28,493 nt of DNA from positions 11,088 to 39,580 of the forward strand of contig MGZO01000024.1 in NCBI GenBank assembly GCA_001802655.1, read 5' to 3'. Positions 1-8,594 of the stretch are shown piece after piece. The stretch's first letter is position 1; every line of letters begins with the position of its first letter. The position numbers and the translations under genes are program-made. The notes below the pieces were generated by a model that did no database searches, was not told where the DNA came from, and worked only from the letters and a program-made list of their open reading frames with translations. The stretch comes from Hydrogenophilales bacterium RIFOXYD1_FULL_62_11 (GTDB lineage: Bacteria > Pseudomonadota > Gammaproteobacteria > Burkholderiales > Thiobacillaceae).

Positions 1-535
1 GCAGGTCAAGATGGTTGGGATACGTGCTTTTACAAAACTCGATGTAGCGTGCAGCGGCATCCTCCATTCGCCGCGCGCGCCCCAACTGGCGTGCCCCGAC
101 CGTCACGATAGGGAAATCCAGCCGCGCCTCGATCGCCTCTTCAACGCTATCCGGCAATTTTTGCCCGCTGGCGGAAAAGAACTTGATGCCGTTGTCTTCA
201 AACGGATTGTGCGAGGCGGATATCACCACCCCGGCCTGAAGCCGCAGTGCGCGCGTCAGATAGGCGACCGCCGGCGTCGGCATTGGCCCGGTCATTAGCA
301 CATTCACTCCGGCGGCAGTAAACCCGGCTTCCAGCGCGGCTTCCAGCATGTAGCCTGAAATACGGGTGTCCTTGCCGATCAACACAGTCGGATGCTGATT
401 CGGTGGCAGGCTGCCACGATCGGCCACCAATACCTGTCCGGCAGCATAGCCCAAATGCATGACGAACTCAGGCGTGATCGGCGATTCACCAACCTTGCCG
501 CGCACACCATCCGTTCCAAAATATTTACGTCCCAT
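1..535 (-). CDS. glmM: Phosphoglucosamine mutase, N-terminal part (3' end outside window)
   Basis: Converts glucosamine-6-phosphate to glucosamine-1-phosphate for UDP-GlcNAc, and so for peptidoglycan and LPS. The first 178 codons are in the window and the frame is still open at base 1. The N-terminus MGRKYFGTDGVRG is the GlmM signature, and the phosphoserine loop SASHNP lies at residues 106-111, with Ser108 the expected phosphorylated catalytic residue. GKDTRISG follows the usual first-domain pattern. The ATG at 535 is two bases past the folP stop, and its Shine-Dalgarno GGAGGAG is formed by the last codons of folP, so translation is probably coupled. The order ftsH-folP-glmM is conserved in many proteobacteria. 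Only the C-terminal domains cannot be checked. Confidence 0.96.
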   Translation of the reverse strand, partial: MGRKYFGTDGVRGKVGESPITPEFVMHLGYAAGQVLVADRGSLPPNQHPTVLIGKDTRISGYMLEAALEAGFTAAGVNVLMTGPMPTPAVAYLTRALRLQAGVVISASHNPFEDNGIKFFSASGQKLPDSVEEAIEARLDFPIVTVGARQLGRARRMEDAAARYIEFCKSTYPNHLDL

Positions 536-537
536 TT

Positions 538-1365
538 TTATGTCTCCTCCACTGCATTCCAAATGGCCAGCGCATCCCGCATGGCCGCAACATCATGTAC
601 CCGCAACACGCGCGCGCCACGTGCAACTGCAATCAGGTGAGCGGCCACACCAGCAAATTCGCGCTGATCAAGCCCGCGCCCGGTCAATTGCCCCAGCATC
701 GATTTACGCGACATTCCAGCCAGCACCGGTATGCCCAACTCAAGCAAGCGATCCAGATGTTTGAGCAGACCCAGGTTGTGCTGCAGGGATTTGCCAAAGC
801 CGAATCCGGGGTCAACCAGTAACCGCGCACGCGAAATACCTGAGGCTTCGCAGACCTGAACCCTGTCCCGCAAAAAATGCAGCACGTCTTCTACCACGCT
901 GACATAAGTTGGCGCCTGCTGCATGGTTGGCGGGTCACCCTTCATGTGCATCAAGCATACCGCCGCATCAGATGCGGCCACGGCTTCCAGCGCGCCAGGT
1001 GCCTGCAACGCCATCACGTCATTCACCATGACCGCGCCAGCATCCAGTGCAGCGCGCATCACTTCAGGCTTTTTCGTATCAACCGACACCACACGTCCCT
1101 GTCGGGACAGTGCTTCGATTACCGGTAACACCCGATTAATTTCCTCAGCCGCAGCCACGTTCGCCGCACCAGGGCGAGTCGACTCCCCTCCGACATCAAG
1201 GATATCAGCCCCGTCTTCACATAGCCGCATCGCATGCCGGATGGCCGACTGGGCATCAAGGCAACGCCCGCCATCCGAAAACGAATCCGGCGTGGTATTG
1301 ACGATACCCATGATCAGTGGCTTGAGCAGCGAGAGGCGGTGTGAACCTGCGTGGAGAACGGACAT
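538..1365 (-). CDS. folP: Dihydropteroate synthase
   Basis: Condenses p-aminobenzoate with the pterin pyrophosphate to give dihydropteroate in folate synthesis; this is the sulfonamide target. The 275-residue TIM-barrel protein has the family signatures in order: MGIVNTTPDSFSDGG near the N-terminus, DVGGESTRPGA, DPGFGFGK and GMSRKSMLG. The length is typical. The gene lies between ftsH and glmM as in E. coli. The start is odd: the ATG directly follows the T-run of a strong hairpin (1366-1392), and there is no Shine-Dalgarno in the normal window. The only GAGG-like sequence is inside the 5' arm of that hairpin. No better in-frame start is visible before the first conserved motif, so I keep this ATG. 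Expression may be limited by the hairpin. Confidence 0.96.
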   Translation of the reverse strand: MSVLHAGSHRLSLLKPLIMGIVNTTPDSFSDGGRCLDAQSAIRHAMRLCEDGADILDVGGESTRPGAANVAAAEEINRVLPVIEALSRQGRVVSVDTKKPEVMRAALDAGAVMVNDVMALQAPGALEAVAASDAAVCLMHMKGDPPTMQQAPTYVSVVEDVLHFLRDRVQVCEASGISRARLLVDPGFGFGKSLQHNLGLLKHLDRLLELGIPVLAGMSRKSMLGQLTGRGLDQREFAGVAAHLIAVARGARVLRVHDVAAMRDALAIWNAVEET

Positions 1366-1392
1366 AAAAATAGAGGAGCCGAAGCCCCTCTA
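1366..1392 (-). terminator. Rho-independent terminator-like hairpin between ftsH and folP
   Basis: Read on the minus strand, TAGAGGGGC-TTCG-GCTCCTCTA forms a nine-pair stem with one G-U wobble and a UUCG tetraloop, followed by TTTTT. It begins 27 bases after the ftsH stop, and its T-run touches the folP ATG. On the opposite strand the wobble would be an A-C mismatch, so the structure favours minus-strand RNA. It could be a partial terminator or attenuator reducing folP-glmM relative to ftsH. Confidence 0.8.
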
Positions 1393-1419
1393 TTGTAGTG
1401 CGTGTAACCAAACCGCTGC

Positions 1420-3312
1420 TCAGATTTCCTGTGCGGGCTGAACCGTTGGTGCTGGCGCGCTGGGCTTGTCACCCCCGCTCGCCGGTGGCTGGGGAGTCGC
1501 AGACGGTTTGGGCGGCCGCACCGGACGTCCTGCCATGATGTCGCCGATCTGTTCGGCATCGATGGTTTCATATTCCAGCAACGCAGCGGTCATCGCTTCC
1601 ACCTTGTCACGGCTTTCAGTGAGGATTTTTGTCGCCAGTGCGTACTGCTCGTCCAGAATGCGGCGAATTTCGGCATCCACTTTTTGCATCGTGGTTTCAC
1701 TCATGTTCTTGTGCGTCGTCACCGAACGCCCAAGGAACACTTCACCTTCATTTTCACCATATACCATCGGCCCCAAGGCCGCCGACATGCCATAACGCGT
1801 CACCATGTCGCGCGCGATACTGGTGGCGCGCTCAAAGTCGTTCGATGCGCCAGTCGAAATACTGCCGACGAAAATTTCTTCCGCCACCCGCCCACCAAAC
1901 AACATACTGATCTGTGCCAGCATCTGATCCTGGTACAGACTGAAGCGATCGGTTTCCGGCAATGACATGGTCACGCCAAGTGCGCGGCCGCGCGGGATCA
2001 CCGTCACTTTATGCACTGGATCGCAGCCAGGCAAAGTCATCCCGATCACCGCATGACCCGACTCGTGATAAGCCGTTTTTTTCTTGTCCTCTGGCGTAAT
2101 CACCATGGATTTGCGCTCGGCACCCATGAAGATTTTGTCTTTTGCCTGCTCAAAATCGTCCATATCGACCAGACGTTTGTTGCTACGGGCTGCGAACAAT
2201 GCCGCTTCATTTACTAGATTGGCGAGATCCGCTCCAGACATGCCCGGCGTACCACGCGCCAGGATATCGGCGCGCACGTCAGGCGCAACCGGAACCTTGC
2301 GCATATGCACCAGCAAAATCTGCTCGCGACCACGGATATCGGGCAGCCCCACCACCACTTGCCGGTCAAAACGACCGGGCCGTAGCAAAGCGGGGTCGAG
2401 CACGTCAGGACGGTTGGTCGCGGCAATCACAATGACGCCGCTCACACCTTCAAATCCGTCCATCTCAACCAATAATTGATTCAGGGTCTGTTCACGTTCG
2501 TCGTTGCCGCCACCCAGGCCCGCACCGCGCTGGCGGCCTACAGCATCAATCTCATCGATAAATATAATGCAGGGCGCACTCTTCTTGGCTTGCTCGAACA
2601 TGTCACGCACCCGCGATGCGCCAACACCAACAAACATCTCCACGAAGTCAGAGCCTGAAATACTGTAGAACGGCACCTTGGCCTCACCAGCGATCGCACG
2701 TGCCAGCAAAGTTTTACCGGTACCAGGCGAGCCAACCAAAAGCACGCCGCGTGGAATCCGCCCACCCAGTTTCTGAAACTTTGTCGGATCTTTCAGGAAG
2801 TCAACCAACTCGGCAACATCTTCCTTGGCTTCGTCACAACCCGCCACGTCGGCGAACGTAACGGGGTTGGTATTTTCGTCAAGAAGGCGAGCCCGGCTCT
2901 TGCCAAACGAGAAAGCCCCACCCTTACCGCCGCCCTGCATCTGGCGCATGAAAAAGATCCACACACCGATCAGCAGCAACATGGGGAACCAAGAAATGAA
3001 CAGACTCATCAAGAATGACGGCTGCTCTTCAGGTTTGGCCTCGACCGATACGCCATTTTTAAGCAGATCAGACACCATCCAGGGATCACTCGGTGCATAG
3101 CTGGTAAAACGCTGCCCATCACTGCGCTCACCCTTGAGCACATTGCCCTCGATCACGACCTTGGTAATTTGCTGTGCGCGCACCTCTTCGATGAACTGCG
3201 AATAAGGCAGTTGCGTCTGCGCGGTGCGCTGTGCGCCAAACTGGTTGAACACCGTCATCAAGACAACGGCAACAATCAGCCAGATAGCAATGTTTTTAGG
3301 CAAGTTGTTCAA
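1420..3312 (-). CDS. ftsH: ATP-dependent zinc metalloprotease FtsH (TTG start)
   Basis: Membrane-anchored AAA+ protease that degrades misfolded membrane proteins and short-lived regulators. The 630-residue protein has a first membrane segment at about 8-24, a small periplasmic domain, a second segment at about 102-122, then the AAA+ module. Walker A GSPGTGKT is at 194-201 (Ser replaces the common first Pro), Walker B ends in D253-E254, and the zinc motif HESGH is at 416-420 with Asp492 as probable third ligand. The C-terminal tail is rich in Pro and Ala. The start is TTG, preceded by GAAGGAG six bases upstream; no ATG or GTG fits better. A candidate promoter lies at the end of rlmE (3369-3398), so ftsH can probably be transcribed both with rlmE and alone. 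Confidence 0.98.
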   Translation of the reverse strand: MNNLPKNIAIWLIVAVVLMTVFNQFGAQRTAQTQLPYSQFIEEVRAQQITKVVIEGNVLKGERSDGQRFTSYAPSDPWMVSDLLKNGVSVEAKPEEQPSFLMSLFISWFPMLLLIGVWIFFMRQMQGGGKGGAFSFGKSRARLLDENTNPVTFADVAGCDEAKEDVAELVDFLKDPTKFQKLGGRIPRGVLLVGSPGTGKTLLARAIAGEAKVPFYSISGSDFVEMFVGVGASRVRDMFEQAKKSAPCIIFIDEIDAVGRQRGAGLGGGNDEREQTLNQLLVEMDGFEGVSGVIVIAATNRPDVLDPALLRPGRFDRQVVVGLPDIRGREQILLVHMRKVPVAPDVRADILARGTPGMSGADLANLVNEAALFAARSNKRLVDMDDFEQAKDKIFMGAERKSMVITPEDKKKTAYHESGHAVIGMTLPGCDPVHKVTVIPRGRALGVTMSLPETDRFSLYQDQMLAQISMLFGGRVAEEIFVGSISTGASNDFERATSIARDMVTRYGMSAALGPMVYGENEGEVFLGRSVTTHKNMSETTMQKVDAEIRRILDEQYALATKILTESRDKVEAMTAALLEYETIDAEQIGDIMAGRPVRPPKPSATPQPPASGGDKPSAPAPTVQPAQEI

Positions 3313-3360
3313 CAGTTACTCCTTCGTGCCTTGTTCAGCACATTTAATCGAGGCAAACAT

Positions 3361-3375
3361 TTAGACTCATTCTAA
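3361..3375. promoter_or_regulatory. Imperfect 7-1-7 palindrome, TTAGACT-C-ATTCTAA
   Basis: A 15-bp inverted repeat with one mismatched pair, overlapping the rlmE stop codon and the -10 of the candidate ftsH promoter. It closely resembles the perfect palindrome at 17999-18013. The 7-1-7 layout is that of Fur-family operators. It could be chance in a short AT-rich spacer. Confidence 0.4.
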
Positions 3376-3398
3376 GCCTGATTTTGCAGATTTGTCAT
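3369..3398 (-). promoter_or_regulatory. Candidate sigma-70 promoter for ftsH
   Basis: On the minus strand, ATGACA (-35, five of six consensus bases) is separated by 18 bases from TAGAAT (-10, five of six). The -35 lies inside the 3' end of rlmE. Transcription would begin about 50 bases before the ftsH TTG. Confidence 0.5.
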
Positions 3399-4055
3399 GG
3401 TTGCGTCATCTGTTACCGATTCATTCCTATTCGGGTTGCGCCCCAACAGATACACCTCGGTACTGCGGTCACGTGAAGAGTCGGGCTTGCGGATATCAAC
3501 CTGCCTGAAAGCTAGGCGCATTTGCGCACGAAAGTCTTCAAACCCGACCCCTTGGAATGCTTTGACAAGAAAAGCCCCGTTAGGTTTCAGCCAAGCGACC
3601 GCAAATTCCAGTGCCAACTCACACAATTCGTAATGCCGCGCCTGATCTCTAAGCATCACTCCGCTGATATTGGGGGCCATATCGCTTAGAACAAGGTCGA
3701 CCCGCCCGGATTTCAGCTTTTCTTCTAGCCAGATCAAGGCTGACGGTTCGGTGAAGTCACCCGCCAAACTCTCGACCCCCGGCAACTCGGCTACAGGCAA
3801 CAAATCAATTGCCAGCACCCTGCCCTTCTTTTTCAGCTTTTGCACTGCCACCTGGCACCAACTACCGGGGGCTGCGCCCAAATCCACTACGGTCATCCCT
3901 GGATGCAATAACAGGTCCCGTTTATCGATATCCAGCAATTTGTAGGCAGCACGTGAACGGTAACCGTCCAACTGTGCTTTCTTGACGTAGGGGTCAGTCA
4001 CATGCTCATGCATCCAGGCACTGCCCGATTTAGTTCGCTTCGCTTTCTGGCCCAT
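3372..4055 (-). CDS. rlmE: 23S rRNA 2'-O-ribose uridine methyltransferase RlmE
   Basis: SAM-dependent methyltransferase of the FtsJ/RrmJ family that methylates U2552 of 23S rRNA late in 50S assembly. The 227-residue protein has the SAM motif VVDLGAAPGSW at 57-66 and the catalytic tetrad K39, D125, K165, E200, each one position beyond the E. coli residues (K38, D124, K164, E199). The C-terminus runs about 18 residues past the E. coli protein and is polar and probably disordered. The ATG at 4055 has only a weak ribosome-binding site. It is divergent from yhbY, another 50S assembly factor, across 40 bases, and is followed by ftsH, a widely conserved arrangement. Confidence 0.97.
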   Translation of the reverse strand: MGQKAKRTKSGSAWMHEHVTDPYVKKAQLDGYRSRAAYKLLDIDKRDLLLHPGMTVVDLGAAPGSWCQVAVQKLKKKGRVLAIDLLPVAELPGVESLAGDFTEPSALIWLEEKLKSGRVDLVLSDMAPNISGVMLRDQARHYELCELALEFAVAWLKPNGAFLVKAFQGVGFEDFRAQMRLAFRQVDIRKPDSSRDRSTEVYLLGRNPNRNESVTDDATMTNLQNQA

Positions 4056-4095
4056 CGCTATCAGCTACAATCCTTGATCAGTTTAAGGAATACGT

Positions 4096-4392
4096 ATGAA
4101 AACACTTACCACCACACAACGACAATATCTCAAGGGCTTGGCGCATAACCGCCAAGCCGTGGTCATGATCGGAAATCATGGCTTGACCCCAGCGGTTATG
4201 AAGGAAGTCGAGCTGGCTCTAAACGCGCACGAACTGATCAAGATCAAGGCTGGTAGCGATGATCTGGATACACGTCGCACATGGATGGCTGAAATCTGCG
4301 CCTCGACCGGCGCAGCGTCTGTTCAGCAAATCGGAAAAATACTGGTAATTTATCGCAAGGCTGCCAAACCTGCCATCACCCTGCCTCAGTAA
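4096..4392 (+). CDS. yhbY: CRM-domain ribosome assembly RNA-binding protein YhbY
   Basis: Small RNA-binding protein of the CRS1/YhbY (CRM) family that associates with pre-50S particles. The 98-residue product is the whole domain: an N-terminal helix ending in YLKGLAHN, the GxxG-type loop MIGNHGLTP, a conserved ALNAHELIKIK strand, and a C-terminal IGKILVIYRKA strand. AAGGA sits at good spacing before the ATG. A TACAAT hexamer at 4066-4071 could be a -10 for this gene, but I find no convincing -35. It is divergent from rlmE and convergent with the DUF4149 gene, ending 21 bases from that gene's stop with no clear terminator between them. Confidence 0.95.
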   Translation: MKTLTTTQRQYLKGLAHNRQAVVMIGNHGLTPAVMKEVELALNAHELIKIKAGSDDLDTRRTWMAEICASTGAASVQQIGKILVIYRKAAKPAITLPQ

Positions 4393-4413
4393 CGACTGAC
4401 TGGTAGAGGCGGA

Positions 4414-4872
4414 TTATCGAGCCAGCCCAGAGCGCCAGACCAGCAACACTCCCAACGCGCTCTGGATCAGGTAAAGAATGCTCGATACGCCATGCCAACG
4501 CGAAAAACGGTCGGCAAATACACTTTGCATGACCGCATGGGGCATCGCCTGATCTTTCAGACTCTGCATGATGGGCTGAATGCCAAAATGACCTGCCAGG
4601 GTCAACACCAACATCAACAACACCGCCCAGAAGAAAAATGTCTTCAGCGCGGCTCCCCCATCACGGGCAATGCGATAAATCAGCAAATATAGTGCTGCCG
4701 CAATTGCAATCCACGCCATTAATTCAAAGAGTTTTCCAGCCAGCATGCCGGCCAGTTGCTTGTCACCCAGGTTAGCAAACAGCATTGGCGCGGCAACGTA
4801 ACCGATCGCCCACATGCCACCGATCCACAGCACCAGCGACACGCCGGCAAGGCCGTCCCAGAATCGTCGCAT
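4414..4872 (-). CDS. DUF4149 family four-helix membrane protein
   Basis: Predicted inner-membrane protein of 152 residues with four hydrophobic segments, at about residues 7-30, 48-66, 78-97 and 128-147. The early WIGGMWAIGYVAAPMLF pattern and the overall layout match the DUF4149 (TMEM205-like) family, whose function is unknown. The ATG follows the greA stop by two bases, so it is the last gene of the carA-carB-greA transcript and probably translationally coupled to greA. No catalytic motif is visible. The link to greA is commonly seen in betaproteobacteria but says little about the role. Confidence 0.85.
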   Translation of the reverse strand: MRRFWDGLAGVSLVLWIGGMWAIGYVAAPMLFANLGDKQLAGMLAGKLFELMAWIAIAAALYLLIYRIARDGGAALKTFFFWAVLLMLVLTLAGHFGIQPIMQSLKDQAMPHAVMQSVFADRFSRWHGVSSILYLIQSALGVLLVWRSGLAR

Positions 4873-4874
4873 GT

Positions 4875-5351
4875 TTACTTGTAAATAACGTCGAGCACTT
4901 CGTATTGGCGAATCCCGCCAGGTGCTTGCACATCAACGCTGTCACCTGCGTACTTTCCAATCAAGGCGCGAGAAATCGGCGACGAAAAGGAGATTTTTCC
5001 CTGTTTAATGTCAGCCTCGTCTTCACCAACGATCTGATAAATAACGGTATTGCCCGCTTTAACATCTTCAAGTTCTACCGTCGCCCCGAAAACGATGCGA
5101 CCTTCCGCATCAAGCTGGGTCGGGTCAATAATCTGCGCGTTGGACAGCTTGCCTTCGAAGTCAGCGATACGTCCTTCGATAAAACCCTGTTTTTCCTTGG
5201 CGGCATCGTATTCGGCATTTTCCGACAGGTCACCCTGTGCGCGCGCTTCGGCAATCGCCTGGATTACGGCGGGCCGTTCAACACTTTTCAGATGCTGCAA
5301 TTCAACGCGAAGCTTTTCCGCGCCGACGACGGTGAGGGGGACTTTGGCCAC
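4875..5351 (-). CDS. greA: Transcription elongation factor GreA (GTG start)
   Basis: Stimulates RNA cleavage by backtracked RNA polymerase through its secondary channel. With the GTG at 5351 the protein is 158 residues, the same as E. coli GreA, starting MAKVPLTVVGAEKL. The N-terminal coiled coil carries the acidic tip residues D41 and E44 in GDLSENAEYDAAK, followed by the FKBP-like C-terminal domain ending in YEVLDVIYK. AAAGG lies seven bases before the GTG. An in-frame extension up to 5465 is open but would overlap carB and does not resemble GreA, so I reject it. The gene lies 34 bases after carB and two bases before the DUF4149 gene. Confidence 0.96.
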   Translation of the reverse strand: MAKVPLTVVGAEKLRVELQHLKSVERPAVIQAIAEARAQGDLSENAEYDAAKEKQGFIEGRIADFEGKLSNAQIIDPTQLDAEGRIVFGATVELEDVKAGNTVIYQIVGEDEADIKQGKISFSSPISRALIGKYAGDSVDVQAPGGIRQYEVLDVIYK

Positions 5352-5385
5352 TAGATTACCTTTTAAGATCAGTGCTGATTCAAAT

Positions 5386-8300
5386 TCAATGCAGGCGCTG
5401 ATGCAGCGCTTGCAGGGAATAAACTTCGAGTTCTTTACCGTGCTGCATGCCCATGCAGGCTGCATGCGCGCCAGCCAGCGTGGTGAAGTACACCACCCGT
5501 CGCACCAGAGCCTCAGCTCGGATTGTGTAGGAATCCTTTACGGCTTTTTTATCTTCAACGATATTGACGATGAAGTCGATGTCGCCATTTTTGATCATAT
5601 CCACGATATGCGGACGGCCTTCCTTGACTTTATTCACTACAGTCACGGGAATGCCGGCTGCCTCTATTGCCTGGGCCGTGCCGCGCGTTGCCACAATCGA
5701 AAAACCCAGATCGCGAAGGGCCTGAGCAAGTTCAATGACCACACCCCGGTCTCCGGAACGCACACTGACAAAAGCCCGCCCACCTGGCTTGGGCAAATCG
5801 GAGCTTGCGCCCATCTGCGATTTAACGAAAGCTTCACCGAAGTTATTTCCAACCCCCATTACTTCGCCGGTCGATTTCATCTCAGGGCCAAGAATGGTGT
5901 CAACCCCCGGAAACTTTCGAAAGGGGAATACCGCCTCTTTTACCGAGTAATACGGTGGAATGATTTCCTTTTCAAACCCTTGTGACTTCAGTGAAATGCC
6001 TGCCATCGCGCGCGCGGCAATCTTCGCCAAGGGTGCACCAATGGCTTTCGATACATAAGGTACTGTGCGCGACGCACGTGGATTCACTTCCAGCACATAG
6101 ACGGTGTCACCCTGGATGGCGAACTGCACGTTCATCAAGCCGACCACTTTCAAGGCTTTCGCCATAGACACCGTCTGGCGGCGCAACTCGTCCTGAACCT
6201 CTTTCGACAGACTGTAAGGCGGCAACGAGCAAGCCGAATCACCCGAATGCACCCCGGCCTGTTCAATGTGCTGCATGATGCCGCCGATGACCACCTGCTC
6301 GCCATCCGACAATGCATCGACATCAACTTCGATCGCATCGTTGAGAAAGCGGTCAAGTAACACCGGGGATTTATTCGAGACTTTCACTGCCTCGGTCATG
6401 TAGCGGCGCAAGTCGGCTTCTTCGCGAACGATTTCCATCGCGCGGCCACCCAGCACATAGCTAGGACGAACAACCAACGGGTAACCGATTTCCTCGGCCA
6501 TGCGGATTGCACTTTCAGGGTCACGCGCGGTGCGGTTCGGCGGCTGCTTCAAACCCAGCTCATGCAACATGTTCTGGAAACGCTCGCGATCTTCAGCTGC
6601 GTCGATCATGTCGGGACTTGTGCCGATAATGGGCACGCCGTTACGCTCCAGATCGCGTGCCAACTTCAACGGCGTCTGGCCCCCATATTGCACGATCACG
6701 CCAAATGGCTTTTCGATGCGCACGATTTCGAGCACGTCTTCCAGCGTCAGCGGCTCAAAATAGAGGCGGTCCGAAGTATCGTAATCCGTCGAAACCGTCT
6801 CCGGATTACAGTTCACCATGATGGTTTCAAAACCATTTTCTCGCAGCGCCAACGCAGCATGCACGCAACAGTAGTCGAATTCAATGCCTTGACCGATGCG
6901 GTTGGGCCCGCCACCCAGCACCATGATCTTCTTAGCGTTGCTAGGTGCAGATTCGCACTCTTCTTCGTAAGTTGAGTACATGTAAGCGGTTTGCGTAGCG
7001 AACTCAGCCGCACAGGTGTCCACCCGTTTGTAGACCGGGTGAATCGCCAGAGATCCCCGATAATCGCGCACCGCATGCTGATCAGTATTCAACAGCTTAG
7101 CCAGGCGGCGATCGGCGAAACCCGCACGCTTCAACTGTCGCAACTCATCGTGGCCAATTTCGGATAATGCACGGCCAGCAAGCGAGGTTTCCATTTCGAT
7201 CAGGTGCTGGATCTGATCCAGGAACCAGGGGTCGATTTTTGAGTGATCGAAAATCTCTGCCTGGCTCATCCCTATCCGGAACGCATCGGCAACGTACCAA
7301 ATTCGCTCGGGGCCCGGCGACATCAATTCAGACTCGATTTCGTCACGGTCTGTCGTCTTCGGGTCGAGACCATCCACGCCCACTTCAAGTCCGCGCAAAG
7401 CTTTTTGCAGCGACTCCTGGAAGCTGCGGCCGATGGCCATCACTTCACCCACCGATTTCATCTGCGTGGTGAGGCGGTCGTCGGCCTGCGGGAATTTCTC
7501 GAAGGCAAAGCGCGGGATCTTGGTGACGACGTAATCGATCGACGGCTCGAACGATGCCGGGGTCGCTCCGCCGGTGATGTCGTTCTGCAACTCGTCGAGC
7601 GTGTAACCGACCGCCAGCTTGGCAGCCACCTTGGCGATGGGAAAACCCGTCGCCTTCGACGCCAGCGCAGAGGAACGCGACACCCGCGGATTCATTTCGA
7701 TCACCACCATGCGCCCGTCTACCGGGTTGATGGAGAATTGCACGTTGGACCCGCCCGTTTCGACGCCAATTTCACGCAGCACTGCCAGCGAGGCATTGCG
7801 CATGATCTGGTATTCCTTGTCGGTCAGCGTTTGCGCCGGCGCAACCGTGATGGAGTCGCCCGTGTGCACGCCCATCGGGTCGAAGTTCTCGATCGAACAG
7901 ATGATGATGCAGTTGTCATTGCGGTCGCGCACCACCTCCATCTCGTACTCTTTCCAGCCAAGCAGCGATTCTTCGATCAGCAGCTCTTTGGTCGGCGAGG
8001 CTTCGAGTCCGCGTTCGCAAATGGCGATGAACTCATCGCGATTGTAGGCAATGCCGCCGCCCGACCCACCCATGGTGAATGACGGCCGGATGATCGACGG
8101 AAAGCCCAATGCGGCCTGCACCTGCAAGGCTTCTTCCATGCTGTGTGCGATCGACGAACGCGCCGAGCTGAGACCGATCCTAGTCATCGCATGCTTGAAT
8201 TTCTCGCGGTCCTCGGCCTTGTCGATCGCCTCTTTGGAGGCGCCGATCATCTCGACAGCGTATTTTTCCAGCACACCATGCTTGGCCAGATCAAGCGCAC

Positions 8301-8592
8301 AGTTGAGCGCAGTCTGGCCGCCCATGGTCGGCAGCAGCGCATCGGGGCGCTCCTTGGCGATGATCTTTTCGACGATCTGCCAGGTGATCGGCTCGATATA
8401 GGTGACATCGGCCATGTCCGGGTCGGTCATGATCGTCGCCGGATTGCTGTTGACGAGAATGACTTTGTAACCCTCTTCGCGCAGGGCCTTGCAGGCCTGT
8501 GCGCCAGAGTAATCGAACTCGCACGCCTGCCCGATGACGATGGGGCCGGCGCCGATGATGAGAATGCTTTTGAGGTCAGTGCGCTTAGGCAT
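5386..8592 (-). CDS. carB: Carbamoyl-phosphate synthase large subunit
   Basis: Uses ammonia from CarA, bicarbonate and two ATP to make carbamoyl phosphate for arginine and pyrimidines. The 1068-residue protein has both ATP-grasp halves: the first begins ILIIGAGPIVIGQACEFDYSG, and the second repeats the pattern with IMVLGGGPNRIGQGIEFDYC at about residue 555. The paired VLEVNPRASR and VIEMNPRVSR metal-binding strands are present. The last roughly 140 residues are the MGS-like allosteric domain (RAFVSVRSGDRG onward) that binds UMP or ornithine in enterobacteria. The ATG is two bases after the carA stop, with little Shine-Dalgarno of its own, so coupling to carA is likely. Confidence 0.99.
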   Translation of the reverse strand: MPKRTDLKSILIIGAGPIVIGQACEFDYSGAQACKALREEGYKVILVNSNPATIMTDPDMADVTYIEPITWQIVEKIIAKERPDALLPTMGGQTALNCALDLAKHGVLEKYAVEMIGASKEAIDKAEDREKFKHAMTRIGLSSARSSIAHSMEEALQVQAALGFPSIIRPSFTMGGSGGGIAYNRDEFIAICERGLEASPTKELLIEESLLGWKEYEMEVVRDRNDNCIIICSIENFDPMGVHTGDSITVAPAQTLTDKEYQIMRNASLAVLREIGVETGGSNVQFSINPVDGRMVVIEMNPRVSRSSALASKATGFPIAKVAAKLAVGYTLDELQNDITGGATPASFEPSIDYVVTKIPRFAFEKFPQADDRLTTQMKSVGEVMAIGRSFQESLQKALRGLEVGVDGLDPKTTDRDEIESELMSPGPERIWYVADAFRIGMSQAEIFDHSKIDPWFLDQIQHLIEMETSLAGRALSEIGHDELRQLKRAGFADRRLAKLLNTDQHAVRDYRGSLAIHPVYKRVDTCAAEFATQTAYMYSTYEEECESAPSNAKKIMVLGGGPNRIGQGIEFDYCCVHAALALRENGFETIMVNCNPETVSTDYDTSDRLYFEPLTLEDVLEIVRIEKPFGVIVQYGGQTPLKLARDLERNGVPIIGTSPDMIDAAEDRERFQNMLHELGLKQPPNRTARDPESAIRMAEEIGYPLVVRPSYVLGGRAMEIVREEADLRRYMTEAVKVSNKSPVLLDRFLNDAIEVDVDALSDGEQVVIGGIMQHIEQAGVHSGDSACSLPPYSLSKEVQDELRRQTVSMAKALKVVGLMNVQFAIQGDTVYVLEVNPRASRTVPYVSKAIGAPLAKIAARAMAGISLKSQGFEKEIIPPYYSVKEAVFPFRKFPGVDTILGPEMKSTGEVMGVGNNFGEAFVKSQMGASSDLPKPGGRAFVSVRSGDRGVVIELAQALRDLGFSIVATRGTAQAIEAAGIPVTVVNKVKEGRPHIVDMIKNGDIDFIVNIVEDKKAVKDSYTIRAEALVRRVVYFTTLAGAHAACMGMQHGKELEVYSLQALHQRLH

Positions 8593-8594
8593 GG

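Noticed and set aside
5352..5465. A longer GreA beginning inside carB
   Set aside because: The GTG at 5351 gives exactly the E. coli length and N-terminus, and has its own ribosome site.
7243..8082. A 279-codon frame antisense to carB
   Set aside because: It lies wholly within the conserved first half of carB and is His/Arg/Asp-rich without motifs.
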